Notes: generated by a model from the letters alone, not told the origin. A DNA stretch of 64,000 nt from Enterococcus silesiacus (GCA_001465115.1 CP013614.1:3782001-3846000); one strand, 5' to 3'. Shown: positions 16,321 through 24,349, counted from the first letter of the stretch. Program-made: numbers and translations.

Positions 16321-16351
16321 ACTCTATCCTATACTAAGGATAGAGTTTTTT
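16321..16351 (+). terminator. Strong intrinsic terminator
   Basis: Stem CTCTATCCT / AGGATAGAG (9 bp, plus an A-T closing pair), loop of six, then six T. No plus-strand gene precedes it in the window on the host side, so it may belong to the host gene whose 3' flank was used for prophage integration. Confidence 0.8.
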
Positions 16352-16479
16352 AGTACCATCAGACAAGCATCTATGCTTCAATCAATATCATTATAAAATA
16401 ATTAAAAAATTTTAACTTACGAGAATTTTTTTTTTGTGATAGCATAAACTCTGCTACAAAAATTAAAGGAGAGTGTTTT

Positions 16480-16947
16480 ATGCCGCAAAACAAAAAAGAA
16501 GGATTATTTTTCACAACCATAGTCTGTTTTTCTATGGTGATTTCAATGAGTGCATATAATCTTTTATTACATGGACAATTTTCATTAAGTAATTTATTTG
16601 GAGGCTTGGTGCCAGGATTTATCGTGGCATTTATATTTGATGTCTTAGTAGTTTCGTCACCAGCCAAGAAAATTGCTTTTGCTTTACCTGTCAATAAAGA
16701 GAAAAATATTCAAATGATCATTGCGGTTTCCAGCTGTATGGTTTTAGGAATGGTCTTTTTTATGTCGATGTACGGGGTTATTATGCAATTTGGTTTCACG
16801 GAGAATTTTTTGAGCTATTATATTGGTTCATTTACTAAAAACCTGATCATGGCGTTGCCATTGCAGTTGTTGATTGTAGGTCCTATCTGTAGAATGATTT
16901 TAAAGATGAGTCGACAAAGTAGTTGGCTAAAAGAGACAAATAATTAA
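16480..16947 (+). CDS. DUF2798 family membrane protein (155 aa)
   Basis: Four hydrophobic segments: about 8-28 (LFFTTIVCFSMVISMSAYNL), 38-58 (LFGGLVPGFIVAFIFDVLVV), 80-104 (MIIAVSSCMVLGMVFFMSMY) and 122-142 (NLIMALPLQLLIVGPICRMI). The two-fold repeat of a helix pair ending in a small/Pro-Gly turn is the DUF2798 pattern; its biochemical role is unknown. ATG nine bases after AAAGGAGAG. Monocistronic: a terminator follows at 16955. It is the first clear host gene right of the prophage. Confidence 0.8.
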   Translation: MPQNKKEGLFFTTIVCFSMVISMSAYNLLLHGQFSLSNLFGGLVPGFIVAFIFDVLVVSSPAKKIAFALPVNKEKNIQMIIAVSSCMVLGMVFFMSMYGVIMQFGFTENFLSYYIGSFTKNLIMALPLQLLIVGPICRMILKMSRQSSWLKETNN

Positions 16948-16954
16948 ATAAATC

Positions 16955-17008
16955 AAAACGAGTAAAGTAAACCAACGAACGGATTTTTACTTTATTCGTT
17001 TTTTTTAT
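16955..17008 (+). terminator. Terminator of the DUF2798 gene
   Basis: Long stem AAAACGAGTAAAGTAAA / TTTACTTTATTCGTTTT with a loop of about 15 bases and a T-run. The A-rich left arm may also serve the other direction. Confidence 0.75.
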
Positions 17009-17067
17009 TATTCAAGGAAAATTGAATAAAAAGAGGGTCTAGCTTTTCAAATGTGCTATAAAGTTGT

Positions 17068-17073
17068 TATAAT
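17068..17073 (+). promoter_or_regulatory. -10 box for the FMN-barrel gene
   Basis: A perfect TATAAT 31 bases before the chosen ATG; the -35 region (TTTTCA near 17045) is weak. It lies downstream of an earlier in-frame ATG at 17051, which rules that ATG out as the main start. Confidence 0.55.
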
Positions 17074-17104
17074 TAGGACAATTCTGATTAAGTGGGGGCC
17101 TTCA

Positions 17105-17512
17105 ATGATGGAAATACATGAGCGAATTGTCAGATTATTAAATTCTAGTACAGTATTTTTAATTTCAACAATTGATAAACGTGATTTTCCAACGGTTATT
17201 ACCGTTTCTGAACCGCTGTGGAGAGAGGGCTTGTTAAAGTTACAGTTTTATTTGGATGGCAATGGTGAAACCGTTAAAAATATTCAATGTAATCCAAATG
17301 GCTCTGTTTGTTGTTATGAGGAAATCGAGCATGAAAGTTTGCTTTTAAAAGGGAAGTTTACGATTGAACAAATTGAATCAAGGGAAGCAATCGAACCTAA
17401 ATTATCAACGTACCAAAAAGAAATGAATCACTCAGAACCCGTTTTAGTTAATTTTGAAACATGGACAGCTAGGATACATATGGACAAAAAAACAAAAGAT
17501 ATCATTGTTTAG
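17105..17512 (+). CDS. Pyridoxamine 5'-phosphate oxidase-like FMN-binding split-barrel protein
   Basis: Start taken at ATG 17105 (or the next codon, also ATG): GGGGG is seven bases before and a TATAAT lies upstream, whereas the longer reading to 17051 would begin before the promoter. The product, 135 aa, has the split-barrel pattern: VFLISTIDKRDFPTVITVSE, then LQFYLDGNGETVKNIQCNP and GSVCCYEEIEHESLLLKGKF. Family members bind FMN or F420/haem and reduce small molecules; the substrate is not readable. Monocistronic with a terminator at 17552. Confidence 0.72.
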   Translation: MMEIHERIVRLLNSSTVFLISTIDKRDFPTVITVSEPLWREGLLKLQFYLDGNGETVKNIQCNPNGSVCCYEEIEHESLLLKGKFTIEQIESREAIEPKLSTYQKEMNHSEPVLVNFETWTARIHMDKKTKDIIV

Positions 17513-17551
17513 TACTAAAAAAATTCTATTGTTTATTTAAATAAAATCTGT

Positions 17552-17589
17552 AAAAGGGGTGGAGAGGATAGTTGATCTCTACTTCTTTT
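17552..17589 (+). terminator. Terminator after the FMN-barrel gene
   Basis: AAAAG..GTGGAGA / TCTCTAC..CTTTT hairpin, loop of ten bases, followed by a T-rich tract. The stretch 17590-17749 holds no gene. Confidence 0.6.
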
Positions 17590-17749
17590 ATTCTTTCTAA
17601 TGGGAAAAATATTTTTAAGAAAATCTAAGCCTTTGTTGATTTTTCTTAATAGGTCTTCATTCTTTATTCAAAAAGTTTTATGTTTGAGTTAAGTTCTTTT
17701 GGGTATAGTTAGTCATCGTCAATCAGCGATAAGTAAAGGGGGAATGAAG

Positions 17750-17896
17750 ATGTACGCTGTAAAAGTATTACATGGATATATTGGTAAAGACGGACAACGT
17801 ACAAGAGATAAAAAGCGTGTTCGGATCTTCTTTAATAAACACTATGCAGAAAAGTTTGCTGATAGAATCGGTGGACGAGTGAAGGAACTTGGATAG
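17750..17896 (+). CDS. Small basic protein of unknown function (48 aa)
   Basis: I choose ATG 17750 because AAAGGGGG lies seven bases before it; the in-frame ATG at 17744 is too close to that site. The product (MYAVKVLHGYIGKDGQRTRD at the N-terminus) is rich in Lys and Arg, with a predicted beta strand then a helix (NKHYAEKFADRIGG). No membrane span. The gene stands alone and ends in an exceptionally long perfect hairpin. It could be a small nucleic-acid or ribosome-linked protein; that is a guess from charge only. Confidence 0.6.
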   Translation: MYAVKVLHGYIGKDGQRTRDKKRVRIFFNKHYAEKFADRIGGRVKELG

Positions 17897-17905
17897 ATGA
17901 ATAGC

Positions 17906-17960
17906 TTACTACAAATAAGCAACCCAAAAGAATTCCATTTGGACTGCTTATTTGTAGTAA
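17906..17960. terminator. Long bidirectional hairpin between convergent genes
   Basis: A perfect 16-bp stem TTACTACAAATAAGCA / TGCTTATTTGTAGTAA, with a further CCAAA/TTTGG pair inside the loop. It lies nine bases after the stop of the 48-aa gene and four bases beyond the stop of the convergent phosphoesterase gene, and can serve both. Confidence 0.75.
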
Positions 17961-17964
17961 TAGT

Positions 17965-18774
17965 TTAGATGTAAAGGTCAAAAACGACGATTTCTGGTGG
18001 TACGCCAAAACGTACTGGGATTTTTGTAGTGCCTAAACCTGTATTGACATACAAAGTTGTCTCGTTTGCTAAATCATAAAAGCCTTCAAAATATTTTTCG
18101 GCCATTACATTTTTAATAGCAGTGAAGGGTAATCTAACTTGGCCGCCATGGCTGTGTCCTGATAAAATTAGCTGAATATCATGATCAAGTACTTCATCGG
18201 CTTTGTCGGGTTCGTGACTCATTAAAATAGTATAGTCGCTTTGGCGGTTTGCTAATGCATCATCAATCGATGGATTTCCTAGCATAGCATCATCTAAGCC
18301 ACCGATATAGATTGATTTTCCATTTGAAACTGAAAGATTGACACCGGAATTTTCTAATAATTGAAAGTCGGCTGCTGCCAGAATCTCAGCGTAAACACGA
18401 GCAGCTCCACCGCCATAATCATGATTGCCCCAAACGGCGTATTTTCCGAGGGGAGCTGTTAGTCTACTTAATGCAGTAATGACTTCTTCAGATGGTCCAT
18501 ATTTTGCATAGTTATCAAATAAATCACCCGTAAATAAAATAATATCAGGCTTTTCATTATTGACTTTTGTAACGATTTTTTCTAATTGTGCAGCTGGATA
18601 GTTCTCTTGAATATGAATGTCTGAAAGTTGAACGACTTTGACAGGTTTTTGTCCGTTGTTACTTCCTACGGTGTAGTTATGTGTGACAATTCTTTTCGGT
18701 TCTATAAAAAAGGCATAGAGAACCATGCCGATAATGGCTAATAAGACTAAATAAAAAAAGTATCTTTTTTTCAT
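17965..18774 (-). CDS. YkuE-like membrane-anchored metallophosphoesterase
   Basis: Start at ATG 18774 (MKKRYFFYLVLL), since GTGAGG is seven bases before it; the in-frame GTG 21 bases upstream has no site. One N-terminal membrane anchor (residues 2-22). Then the calcineurin-like metal motifs in order: QLSDIHI, FTGDLFDN, WGNHDYGGG, MSHEPD, LSGHSHGG. The set (D-x-H, GD, GNHD, H, GHxH) is complete, so the enzyme should be active. Members act on phosphodiesters at the outer membrane face, including lipid-linked substrates in Bacillus YkuE. Convergent with the 48-aa gene. Confidence 0.88.
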   Translation of the reverse strand: MKKRYFFYLVLLAIIGMVLYAFFIEPKRIVTHNYTVGSNNGQKPVKVVQLSDIHIQENYPAAQLEKIVTKVNNEKPDIILFTGDLFDNYAKYGPSEEVITALSRLTAPLGKYAVWGNHDYGGGAARVYAEILAAADFQLLENSGVNLSVSNGKSIYIGGLDDAMLGNPSIDDALANRQSDYTILMSHEPDKADEVLDHDIQLILSGHSHGGQVRLPFTAIKNVMAEKYFEGFYDLANETTLYVNTGLGTTKIPVRFGVPPEIVVFDLYI

Positions 18775-18906
18775 TTGGAACCTCACTTTCTCCACATAGT
18801 ATAACGAAAAGAAGTTAAAAAAAGGTAAAATGATGTGTAACAGACTGAAACTTTAGAATAATTTAGAGGTTGTGTGTCTTCGGTGTTTTTCAAAATCATT
18901 ATTTGC

Positions 18907-18912
18907 TATAAT
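18907..18912 (+). promoter_or_regulatory. Extended -10 promoter of pepP
   Basis: TTTGC-TATAAT, i.e. TGN followed by a perfect -10 hexamer, 35 bases before the ATG at 18948. No strong -35 is needed or seen. Confidence 0.6.
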
Positions 18913-18947
18913 AGAGAGGAACTTATTTTGGAAAGAAGGATGAAAAA

Positions 18948-20012
18948 ATGATGGTAAGAGTAAATAAATTAAGAGAGTTAATGAAAAAAAATGATCTTTC
19001 AGGTTTTTTAATCACAAGTCCGTACAATTTACGTTACTTAACGAATTTTACTGGAACAACAGGATTAGCTGTAATTACATTAGATAAAGCTTTTTTCGTA
19101 ACTGATTTTCGTTATACAGAACAAGCAGCAGCCCAAGCACAAGGGTTTGAAATCATTAAAAATGCTGGTCCGATTTATGATGAAGTTGTCGCAATTGCTG
19201 AAAAGGAACAATTAGCCAATTTAGCATTTGAAGAGACTTTTGTCAGCTTTGCAGAATACAGCTTACTAGAAGAAATCACGCCATGTGATCTTATTCCAGT
19301 AGCAGGTTTAATCGAAGAGTTACGTGAAGTGAAAGATGAAGAAGAAATTGCAATCATTGAAAAAGCGTGTAGCATTGCCGATCTTGGGTTTAAACATATT
19401 TTAACGGTAATCAAACCAGGGATGACAGAAATTGAAATCGCTAATCAATTAGATTTTTATATGCGCTCTTTAGGTGCTTCAGGCGTCTCTTTTGAAACGA
19501 TCGTTGCCAGTGGTTTACGTTCAGCGATGCCTCATGGTGTTGCGAGCCAAAAAGTCATTGAAAAAGGCGATTTGATTACATTAGATTTTGGTTGCTATTA
19601 TGAAGGCTATGTTTCAGATATGACTAGAACTTTTGCAATCGGTGAGCCTGATAGTAAGTTGAAAGATATTTACCAAATCGTTTTGGAAGCACAATTAAAA
19701 GTACTAGACGAGGCTAAACCAGGATTAACTGGTATTCAGTTAGATGCAATCGCTCGTGATCATATTGCTTCATATGGATATGGCGAAGCCTTTGGCCACA
19801 GTACAGGCCACGGAATTGGCTTGGAGATCCACGAAGGACCTAATGTTTCTTTCAGAGCGGATCAACAATTTGTCTCTGGGAACGTGATTACTGACGAACC
19901 TGGAATTTATCTGCCAGGTCTTGGTGGTGTTAGAATCGAGGATGATCTATTGATCACTAAAGAAGGGAACCGGGTATTGACTCATTCTCCTAAAGAGTTG
20001 ATTATTTTATAA
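18948..20012 (+). CDS. pepP: Xaa-Pro aminopeptidase / M24 family metallopeptidase
   Basis: 354 aa. The N-terminal creatinase-like domain (residues 1-130) is followed by the pita-bread catalytic fold. All five metal ligands of M24 enzymes are present: Asp213 (TLDFG), Asp224 (VSDMTRT), His288 (STGHGIG), Glu317 (TDEPGIYL) and Glu331 (RIEDD). It removes N-terminal residues next to proline. Corresponds in place to Bacillus yqhT, which is followed by efp; here efp is missing and a repeat region follows. The first two codons are both ATG. GAAAGAAGGATG is the ribosome site. Confidence 0.9.
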   Translation: MMVRVNKLRELMKKNDLSGFLITSPYNLRYLTNFTGTTGLAVITLDKAFFVTDFRYTEQAAAQAQGFEIIKNAGPIYDEVVAIAEKEQLANLAFEETFVSFAEYSLLEEITPCDLIPVAGLIEELREVKDEEEIAIIEKACSIADLGFKHILTVIKPGMTEIEIANQLDFYMRSLGASGVSFETIVASGLRSAMPHGVASQKVIEKGDLITLDFGCYYEGYVSDMTRTFAIGEPDSKLKDIYQIVLEAQLKVLDEAKPGLTGIQLDAIARDHIASYGYGEAFGHSTGHGIGLEIHEGPNVSFRADQQFVSGNVITDEPGIYLPGLGGVRIEDDLLITKEGNRVLTHSPKELIIL

Positions 20013-20210
20013 AAGAATCCCGTATTAATGAGCAAAAAAACGGCGGATATCTTGGCTAAAACTATTTTCTAAGGATAAACCGCTTTCGACTAAATTTCTC
20101 ATAGTTTTTTTGGTAGCGAAACGAACTAATTAATGATAAACTATGGGTGAATGTAAACTTAGATAGGTGTTTTAGCGATTAAGGAAAATTTTTCTATACT
20201 AACGTTGGAA

Positions 20211-20280
20211 TTATCTAGCTTTGCGGACTAGCTCTTCGGGAAAAAGTACCTCATTCATATTTTCCTGTCAGAGCTGAACG
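20211..20280 (+). repeat. Family A intergenic repeat, short copy (A1)
   Basis: Begins TTATCTAGCTTTGCGG, continues CTCTTCGGGAAAAAG, and ends TTTTCCTGTCAGAGCTGAACG. It shares the start, the CTC-T-CGG-AAAAA core and the TTTTCCT...CTGTC end with copies at 20294, 55438 and 59688, but lacks the inner hairpin. Confidence 0.65.
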
Positions 20281-20293
20281 TTGTTACCTATGT

Positions 20294-20412
20294 ATTATCT
20301 AGCTTCGCAGGCTTGTCTCTCGGAAAAAAACAAAAACGGAATGAGACAAAAAACGTCTCAGTCAGTTTTTCCTATTTTTCTGTCGAGACATGTCGAGCCT
20401 GCTACGCTTTTA
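20294..20412 (+). repeat. Family A intergenic repeat, full copy (A2)
   Basis: TTATCTAGCTTCGCAGGCTT, TCTCTCGGAAAAA, an inner hairpin TGAGAC-AAAAAAC-GTCTCA (20342-20360), then TTTTTCCTATTTTTCTGTCGAG and AGCCTGCTACGCTTTTA. The outer arms are imperfect inverted repeats (GCAGGCT...AGCCTGC). The 3' end is about ten bases before the yqhY ribosome site AAGGAGG. Confidence 0.75.
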
Positions 20413-20429
20413 TTATAAGGAGGATTAAA

Positions 20430-20855
20430 ATGACTGACGAAAAAAATCTAGTGATCAATACAAAAGATTCTTTAGGTGAGATCGTTATCGCGCCAGAAGT
20501 AATTGAAGTCATTATTGGTATTGCAGCATCTAAAATAGATGGTGTTTACGGCATGCGTGGAACATTTGCTAATAATGTAACAGAATTTCTTGGCCGTGCT
20601 GCTCACGGTAAAGGCGTTTATTTAAGAGCAGAAGAAGAAGGTCTGAAGGTCGATATTTACTGTTACTTAAATTATGGTATCTCTGTACCTAAAGTAGCAT
20701 TAGAAATGCAAGATCGTGTGAAACAGCAAGTGTTGTTCATGACAGACATTGATTTAGTTGAAGTGAATATTCATGTAGTAGCAGTAGTTCCTGAAAAGCT
20801 GCCTGAACCAGATTTTGATGAATTATTCCCGGAAGATGAGGGAGAAAATGAGTAA
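20430..20855 (+). CDS. yqhY: Asp23/Gls24 family protein YqhY
   Basis: I take ATG 20430, four bases... preceded by AAGGAGGATTAAA, and exclude the longer reading to 20313, which only covers a repeat. The 141-aa product has the Gls24 pattern: GEIVIAPEVIEVIIGIAASK, then VYGMRG and an amphipathic beta part (KVDIYCYLNYGISVPKVALE), with an acidic tail. In Firmicutes YqhY is co-transcribed with nusB or acetyl-CoA carboxylase genes and affects lipid synthesis; here accBC are absent and nusB follows, overlapping by eight bases. Confidence 0.9.
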   Translation: MTDEKNLVINTKDSLGEIVIAPEVIEVIIGIAASKIDGVYGMRGTFANNVTEFLGRAAHGKGVYLRAEEEGLKVDIYCYLNYGISVPKVALEMQDRVKQQVLFMTDIDLVEVNIHVVAVVPEKLPEPDFDELFPEDEGENE

Positions 20856-21297
20856 GCCAAGTTTCACTCGTCACGAGATTCGTGAAAAGGCGCTTCAAGC
20901 GTTGTTTCCTTTAGATTTTAATGTTGACTTAACAAAACAAGATGCGATTTCTTATGCATTGGAGTTAGATAATCAAGAAATCATTAGTGAAGATGGGGAA
21001 GAATTTGTCCCAACTTATTTGGATTTATTGGTAGGCGGCGTTTGTGATCGAAAAGCAGAACTAGACGAGATTATCAAAAAACATTTAGGGAATAACTGGT
21101 CGATCACGCGTATTGCTAAAATGGACTTGATCATTTTGCGTATGGCTATTTTTGAAATGCTTTATGTTGGTGATGTGCCTAACACAGTTGCTTTAGATGA
21201 GGCGATTGAATTAGCTAAAAAATATAGTGATGACCGTTCAAGAAAATTCGTTAACGGTGTGTTAGCCAATGTGATGAAAGATATTGATTCAAAGTAG
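20848..21297 (+). CDS. nusB: Transcription antitermination factor NusB
   Basis: Start at ATG 20848 (MSKPSFTRHEIREKALQALF), inside the end of yqhY, with GAGGGAGAAA before it. 149 aa, all helical, with the conserved tail: NNWSITRIAKMDLIILRMAI, then VALDEAIELAKKYSDDRSRKF and VNGVLANV. NusB with NusE binds boxA of rRNA leaders. The stop codon TAG lies inside a terminator stem, so translation of the last codons overlaps the terminator. Confidence 0.95.
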   Translation: MSKPSFTRHEIREKALQALFPLDFNVDLTKQDAISYALELDNQEIISEDGEEFVPTYLDLLVGGVCDRKAELDEIIKKHLGNNWSITRIAKMDLIILRMAIFEMLYVGDVPNTVALDEAIELAKKYSDDRSRKFVNGVLANVMKDIDSK

Positions 21298-21317
21298 AAA
21301 TACTTTGAATCTTTTTT
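21286..21317 (+). terminator. Terminator overlapping the nusB stop codon
   Basis: Perfect 11-bp stem GATTCAAAGTA / TACTTTGAATC with a GAAA tetraloop and six T. The left arm is the last coding codons of nusB (Asp-Ser-Lys) plus part of the stop. Confidence 0.9.
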
Positions 21318-21322
21318 GTTGT

Positions 21323-21810
21323 GAATCACTACGATTGGCTCCGCCAGAGTAGATGATGAACAATACTTGGCGACCGAAGGGAGAGAAGTAACCTTACTAG
21401 TGAATCACTCCACTACGTTTCGATCTAATCAAACTCTAGGAAGCTAAAGCTCTAAGAGTTGAAGGAAACCCGATTGGCTCCGCCAGAGTAGATGATGAAC
21501 AATACAAGGCGTGTAAAGGGAGAGAAGTAACCTTACTAGTGAATCACTCCACTACGTTTCGATCTCATCAAGCTCTAGGAGCTAAATCTCTAAGAGTTGA
21601 AGGAAACCCGATTGGCTCAGCCAGAGTAGATGATGAACAATACAAGGCGTGTAAAGGGAGAGAAGTAACCTTACTAGTGAATCACTCCACTACGTTTCGA
21701 TCTAATCAAACTCTAGGAGCTAAATATCTAAGAGTTGAAGGAAACCCGATTGGCTCCACCGGAGTAGGTGATGAACAATACAAGGTGTGTAAAGAGAGAG
21801 AAGTTTCATT
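21323..21810 (+). repeat. Family B repeat array: 3.5 tandem units of about 139 bp
   Basis: Units begin GAATCACTCCACTACG at 21402, 21541 and 21679 (periods 139 and 138). A first unit at 21323 lacks about 60 internal bases, and the last one decays after 21790. Within a unit, GAATCACT, TTTCGATCT, TCTAAGAGTTGAAGG, GATTGGCTC-GCCAGAGTAGATGATGAACAATAC (given in parts) and GGGAGAGAAGT are shared. Because 138 is divisible by three, long open frames arise by chance across the units; I do not call them genes. Further copies lie at 47010 and, partly, at 59776. Confidence 0.9.
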
Positions 21811-21845
21811 GATATACAATTCCAGGAGATAAGGATTATAGAGTG

Positions 21846-21872
21846 TTAAGACTAGCCAAATTATGCTAAAAT
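21846..21872 (+). promoter_or_regulatory. Probable folD promoter
   Basis: Extended -10 TG-C-TAAAAT (21864-21872) with a poor -35 (TTAAGA, 15-base spacer). It lies 35 bases before the start codon and after the repeat array, which isolates folD from nusB. Confidence 0.45.
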
Positions 21873-21906
21873 GAAAGAATACAAACAAAAATGAGGAGTG
21901 ATCTTA

Positions 21907-22752
21907 ATGGGAGAGTTAATCAACGGCCGCGAATTAGCAGATAAAATGCAGGCGCAAATCAAAGAAGGAGTGCAAGAACTTGAAAAAAAAGGCATTCGTC
22001 CAGGGTTAGTTGTTTTATTGGTTGGTGAAAATCAGGCAAGTCAAACATATGTAAAAAACAAGGATTTAGCTGCAGCTAAAATTGGTATTCGTTCGAAAAT
22101 CGAACGTCTGCCTGAAACGATTTCAGAAGCAGATCTGTTAGCTGTGATCGAACAATACAATCAAGATCCAGATTATCATGGAATATTAGTTCAATTACCG
22201 TTGCCAAAACATATCGATGAAGAAAAAGTATTATTAGCTGTCGATCCTAAAAAAGATGTCGATGGTTTCCATCCGATGAATATGGGACAATTATTCATTG
22301 GTGAGCCGACGATGATCCCTTGCACTCCGTATGGTATTATGAAAATGTTTGAAGCCTATGATATCGATTTAGAGGGTAAACGAGCAGTTGTGATCGGACG
22401 AAGTAATATCGTTGGCAAACCAATGGCGCAACTGATGATGATGAAAAATGCTACAGTTACGATCGCTCACTCAAGAACGGTAGATTTACCAGCGGTGGCC
22501 AGAGAAGCAGATATTTTAGTTGTTGCGATCGGCCGAGGTCATTTTGTGACAAAAGAATTTGTAAAACCTGGTGCAGTCGTGATCGATGTTGGCATGAATC
22601 GCGATGAAAATGGCAAGTTGATCGGTGATGTAAAATTTGATGAAGTGTCATCTGTTGCAAGCTTTATCACACCAGTACCAAAAGGCGTTGGACCAATGAC
22701 GATCACGATGTTGATGTACCAAACAGTAGAGGCCGCTAAAAAACAAAAGTAA
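21907..22752 (+). CDS. folD: Bifunctional methylene-THF dehydrogenase/cyclohydrolase FolD
   Basis: Start at ATG 21907 ([12 protein letters not shown]) with GAGGAG eight bases before it; the GTG nine bases upstream overlaps that site. 281 aa, normal length. Catalytic-domain motifs [14 protein letters not shown] (with the catalytic Lys), [12 protein letters not shown] and [11 protein letters not shown], then the Rossmann part [18 protein letters not shown] and the tail [14 protein letters not shown]. It interconverts one-carbon folates for purine and formyl-Met synthesis. xseA follows ten bases later, so folD heads the xseA-xseB-ispA-tlyA unit. Confidence 0.97.
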   Translation: MGELINGRELADKMQAQIKEGVQELEKKGIRPGLVVLLVGENQASQTYVKNKDLAAAKIGIRSKIERLPETISEADLLAVIEQYNQDPDYHGILVQLPLPKHIDEEKVLLAVDPKKDVDGFHPMNMGQLFIGEPTMIPCTPYGIMKMFEAYDIDLEGKRAVVIGRSNIVGKPMAQLMMMKNATVTIAHSRTVDLPAVAREADILVVAIGRGHFVTKEFVKPGAVVIDVGMNRDENGKLIGDVKFDEVSSVASFITPVPKGVGPMTITMLMYQTVEAAKKQK

Positions 22753-22761
22753 GGTGAGAAG

Positions 22762-24105
22762 ATGGAGCAGCAATATTTAACAGTTACAGCCTTAACCAAA
22801 TATTTAAAACGCAAATTTGATGCTGATCCATACTTGGAACGGGTTTATTTAACAGGAGAAATTTCCAACTTTCGTCTGCGTCCTAATGCCCATCAGTATT
22901 TTAGCTTAAAAGATGATGGGGCGAAGATTTCCGCAATCATGTTTAAATCCGCCTTTCAAAAGCTAAAATTTCAGCCGAAAGAAGGGATGAAAGTCCTTTT
23001 AGTTGGTCGTATTTCATTATACGAAAGTGGCGGATCTTATCAAATTTATGTGGAGCATATGGAACCAGATGGCGTGGGTGCTTTATATCAAGCCTTAGCC
23101 GAATTACGTGAAAAATTAGGAAAAGAAGGCTTGTTTGAAGGGCCTAAAAAAATGTTGCCAAGATACCCCAAAAGAATTGCTGTGGTTACAAGTCCAAGTG
23201 GCGCTGTTATTCGCGATATTATTACAACTGTAAAACGAAGATATCCAATTGCTCAGCTTGTTTTATTTCCTACGTTAGTCCAAGGGGATCAGGCGGCTGA
23301 TGATATTGTTCGTAACATTCAGCGTATTGAAGAATTAGGTTCTTTTGAAACCATGATCATTGGTCGTGGTGGCGGATCAATAGAAGATCTATGGCCATTT
23401 AATGAAGAAAAAGTAGCGCGAGCAATTTATCAGGCACAAACGCCAGTTATTTCTTCGGTGGGGCATGAAACGGATGTCACGATTGCCGATATGGTGGCCG
23501 ATGTCAGAGCCGCCACACCCACTGCAGCAGCAGAATTAGCAGTTCCTGTACTGAATGAAGAATTACTAAAAATCAAAGAACGACAAACTCGTTTAGAGCA
23601 AAGCTTTCTATATCAATTACAACAGAAAAATGATCGCTATCAGCGTTTGAAAAATTCCTATGTATTCAAACAGCCAGATCGTCTCTATGAAGGGCAAACA
23701 ATCAAATTAGATCGAATCACTCAACGCTTGATTCAGTCAATGGAAACTATTTATCATCAAAAACAACGAACAGCCCAAGAAATCATTGCTCAATTTAGAC
23801 AACAAACGCCTCAAGGACAAATCAGAGAAGGGCAGCAGCAACTAAAATTTTTGAATCAATCGCTTCATGATCGGATGGAACGATACATGAAAGATAAAGA
23901 AAAACAATTTACTTCTGCTGTCCAACAACTAGATTTGTTAAGTCCCTTAAAAATCATGGGCCGAGGTTATAGCTATACAACCAAAGAACAACAAGTGATC
24001 AAGTCAGTCAATGAACTGCAAGTAAAAGAAAAAATTCAAATCCATTATGTGGATGGCATAATAGATACGGTGATTGAAAAAATAACACCCGCTGAAGAGG
24101 AGTAA
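22762..24105 (+). CDS. xseA: Exodeoxyribonuclease VII large subunit
   Basis: 447 aa. N-terminal OB-fold about 1-100 ([33 protein letters not shown]), then the catalytic region with [38 protein letters not shown] and [20 protein letters not shown], all conserved in XseA. A long coiled coil (280-400) and C-terminal [13 protein letters not shown] close it. With XseB it degrades single-stranded DNA. Start ATG after AAGGTGAG. Five bases separate it from xseB. Confidence 0.97.
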   Translation: MEQQYLTVTALTKYLKRKFDADPYLERVYLTGEISNFRLRPNAHQYFSLKDDGAKISAIMFKSAFQKLKFQPKEGMKVLLVGRISLYESGGSYQIYVEHMEPDGVGALYQALAELREKLGKEGLFEGPKKMLPRYPKRIAVVTSPSGAVIRDIITTVKRRYPIAQLVLFPTLVQGDQAADDIVRNIQRIEELGSFETMIIGRGGGSIEDLWPFNEEKVARAIYQAQTPVISSVGHETDVTIADMVADVRAATPTAAAELAVPVLNEELLKIKERQTRLEQSFLYQLQQKNDRYQRLKNSYVFKQPDRLYEGQTIKLDRITQRLIQSMETIYHQKQRTAQEIIAQFRQQTPQGQIREGQQQLKFLNQSLHDRMERYMKDKEKQFTSAVQQLDLLSPLKIMGRGYSYTTKEQQVIKSVNELQVKEKIQIHYVDGIIDTVIEKITPAEEE

Positions 24106-24109
24106 AAAG

Positions 24110-24349
24110 ATGGCCAAAGAAAAAGCAGTCGAAAAAACATTTGAAGAATCATTAACTGAATTAGAAGAAATCGTTCAGCGTTTAGAACGCGGAGATGTAC
24201 CTTTAGAAGAAGCGCTAGCTGCTTTTCAAGAAGGGATGGCTTTAAGTAAACAGTGTCAAGATACACTGGAAAAAGCTGAAAAGACATTAACAAAAGTTAT
24301 GACAGAAAATAATGAGGAAGTCACTTTTGAAGAAAGTGAGGGGAATTGA
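24110..24349 (+). CDS. xseB: Exodeoxyribonuclease VII small subunit
   Basis: 79 aa, two helices, with the family signature [33 protein letters not shown] and [12 protein letters not shown]. Several copies bind the coiled coil of XseA. The start follows GAGGAGTAAAAAG. The TGA stop shares its last base with the ATG of ispA, so the two are coupled. Confidence 0.95.
   Translation: MAKEKAVEKTFEESLTELEEIVQRLERGDVPLEEALAAFQEGMALSKQCQDTLEKAEKTLTKVMTENNEEVTFEESEGN

Larger units (their letters stand above)
20013..20429. other. Intergenic stretch between pepP and yqhY, where efp would normally stand
   Basis: No gene seen. The first 190 bases are AT-rich with no clear structure. The remainder is two family A repeats (next two entries). 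An open frame reaches from 20313 into yqhY, but it is only repeat sequence before the yqhY ribosome site. Confidence 0.6.

Noticed and set aside
15945..16370. tRNA or tmRNA gene as attachment site
   Set aside because: No cloverleaf, CCA end or T-loop consensus is visible in this stretch.
17051..17104. Longer start for the FMN-barrel protein
   Set aside because: The extra ATG lies before the -10 box and lacks a ribosome site.
20313..20429. Upstream extension of yqhY to 20313
   Set aside because: The extension covers only a family A hairpin; the ribosome site and family N-terminus place the start at 20430.
21323..21810. Possible CRISPR array
   Set aside because: The whole unit of about 139 bp is repeated, with no unique spacers and no cas genes nearby.
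21539..21832. A 97-residue open frame across the family B array
   Set aside because: It follows the repeat period (138 bases, divisible by three), has no ribosome site and no family features; it is a by-product of the tandem repeat.
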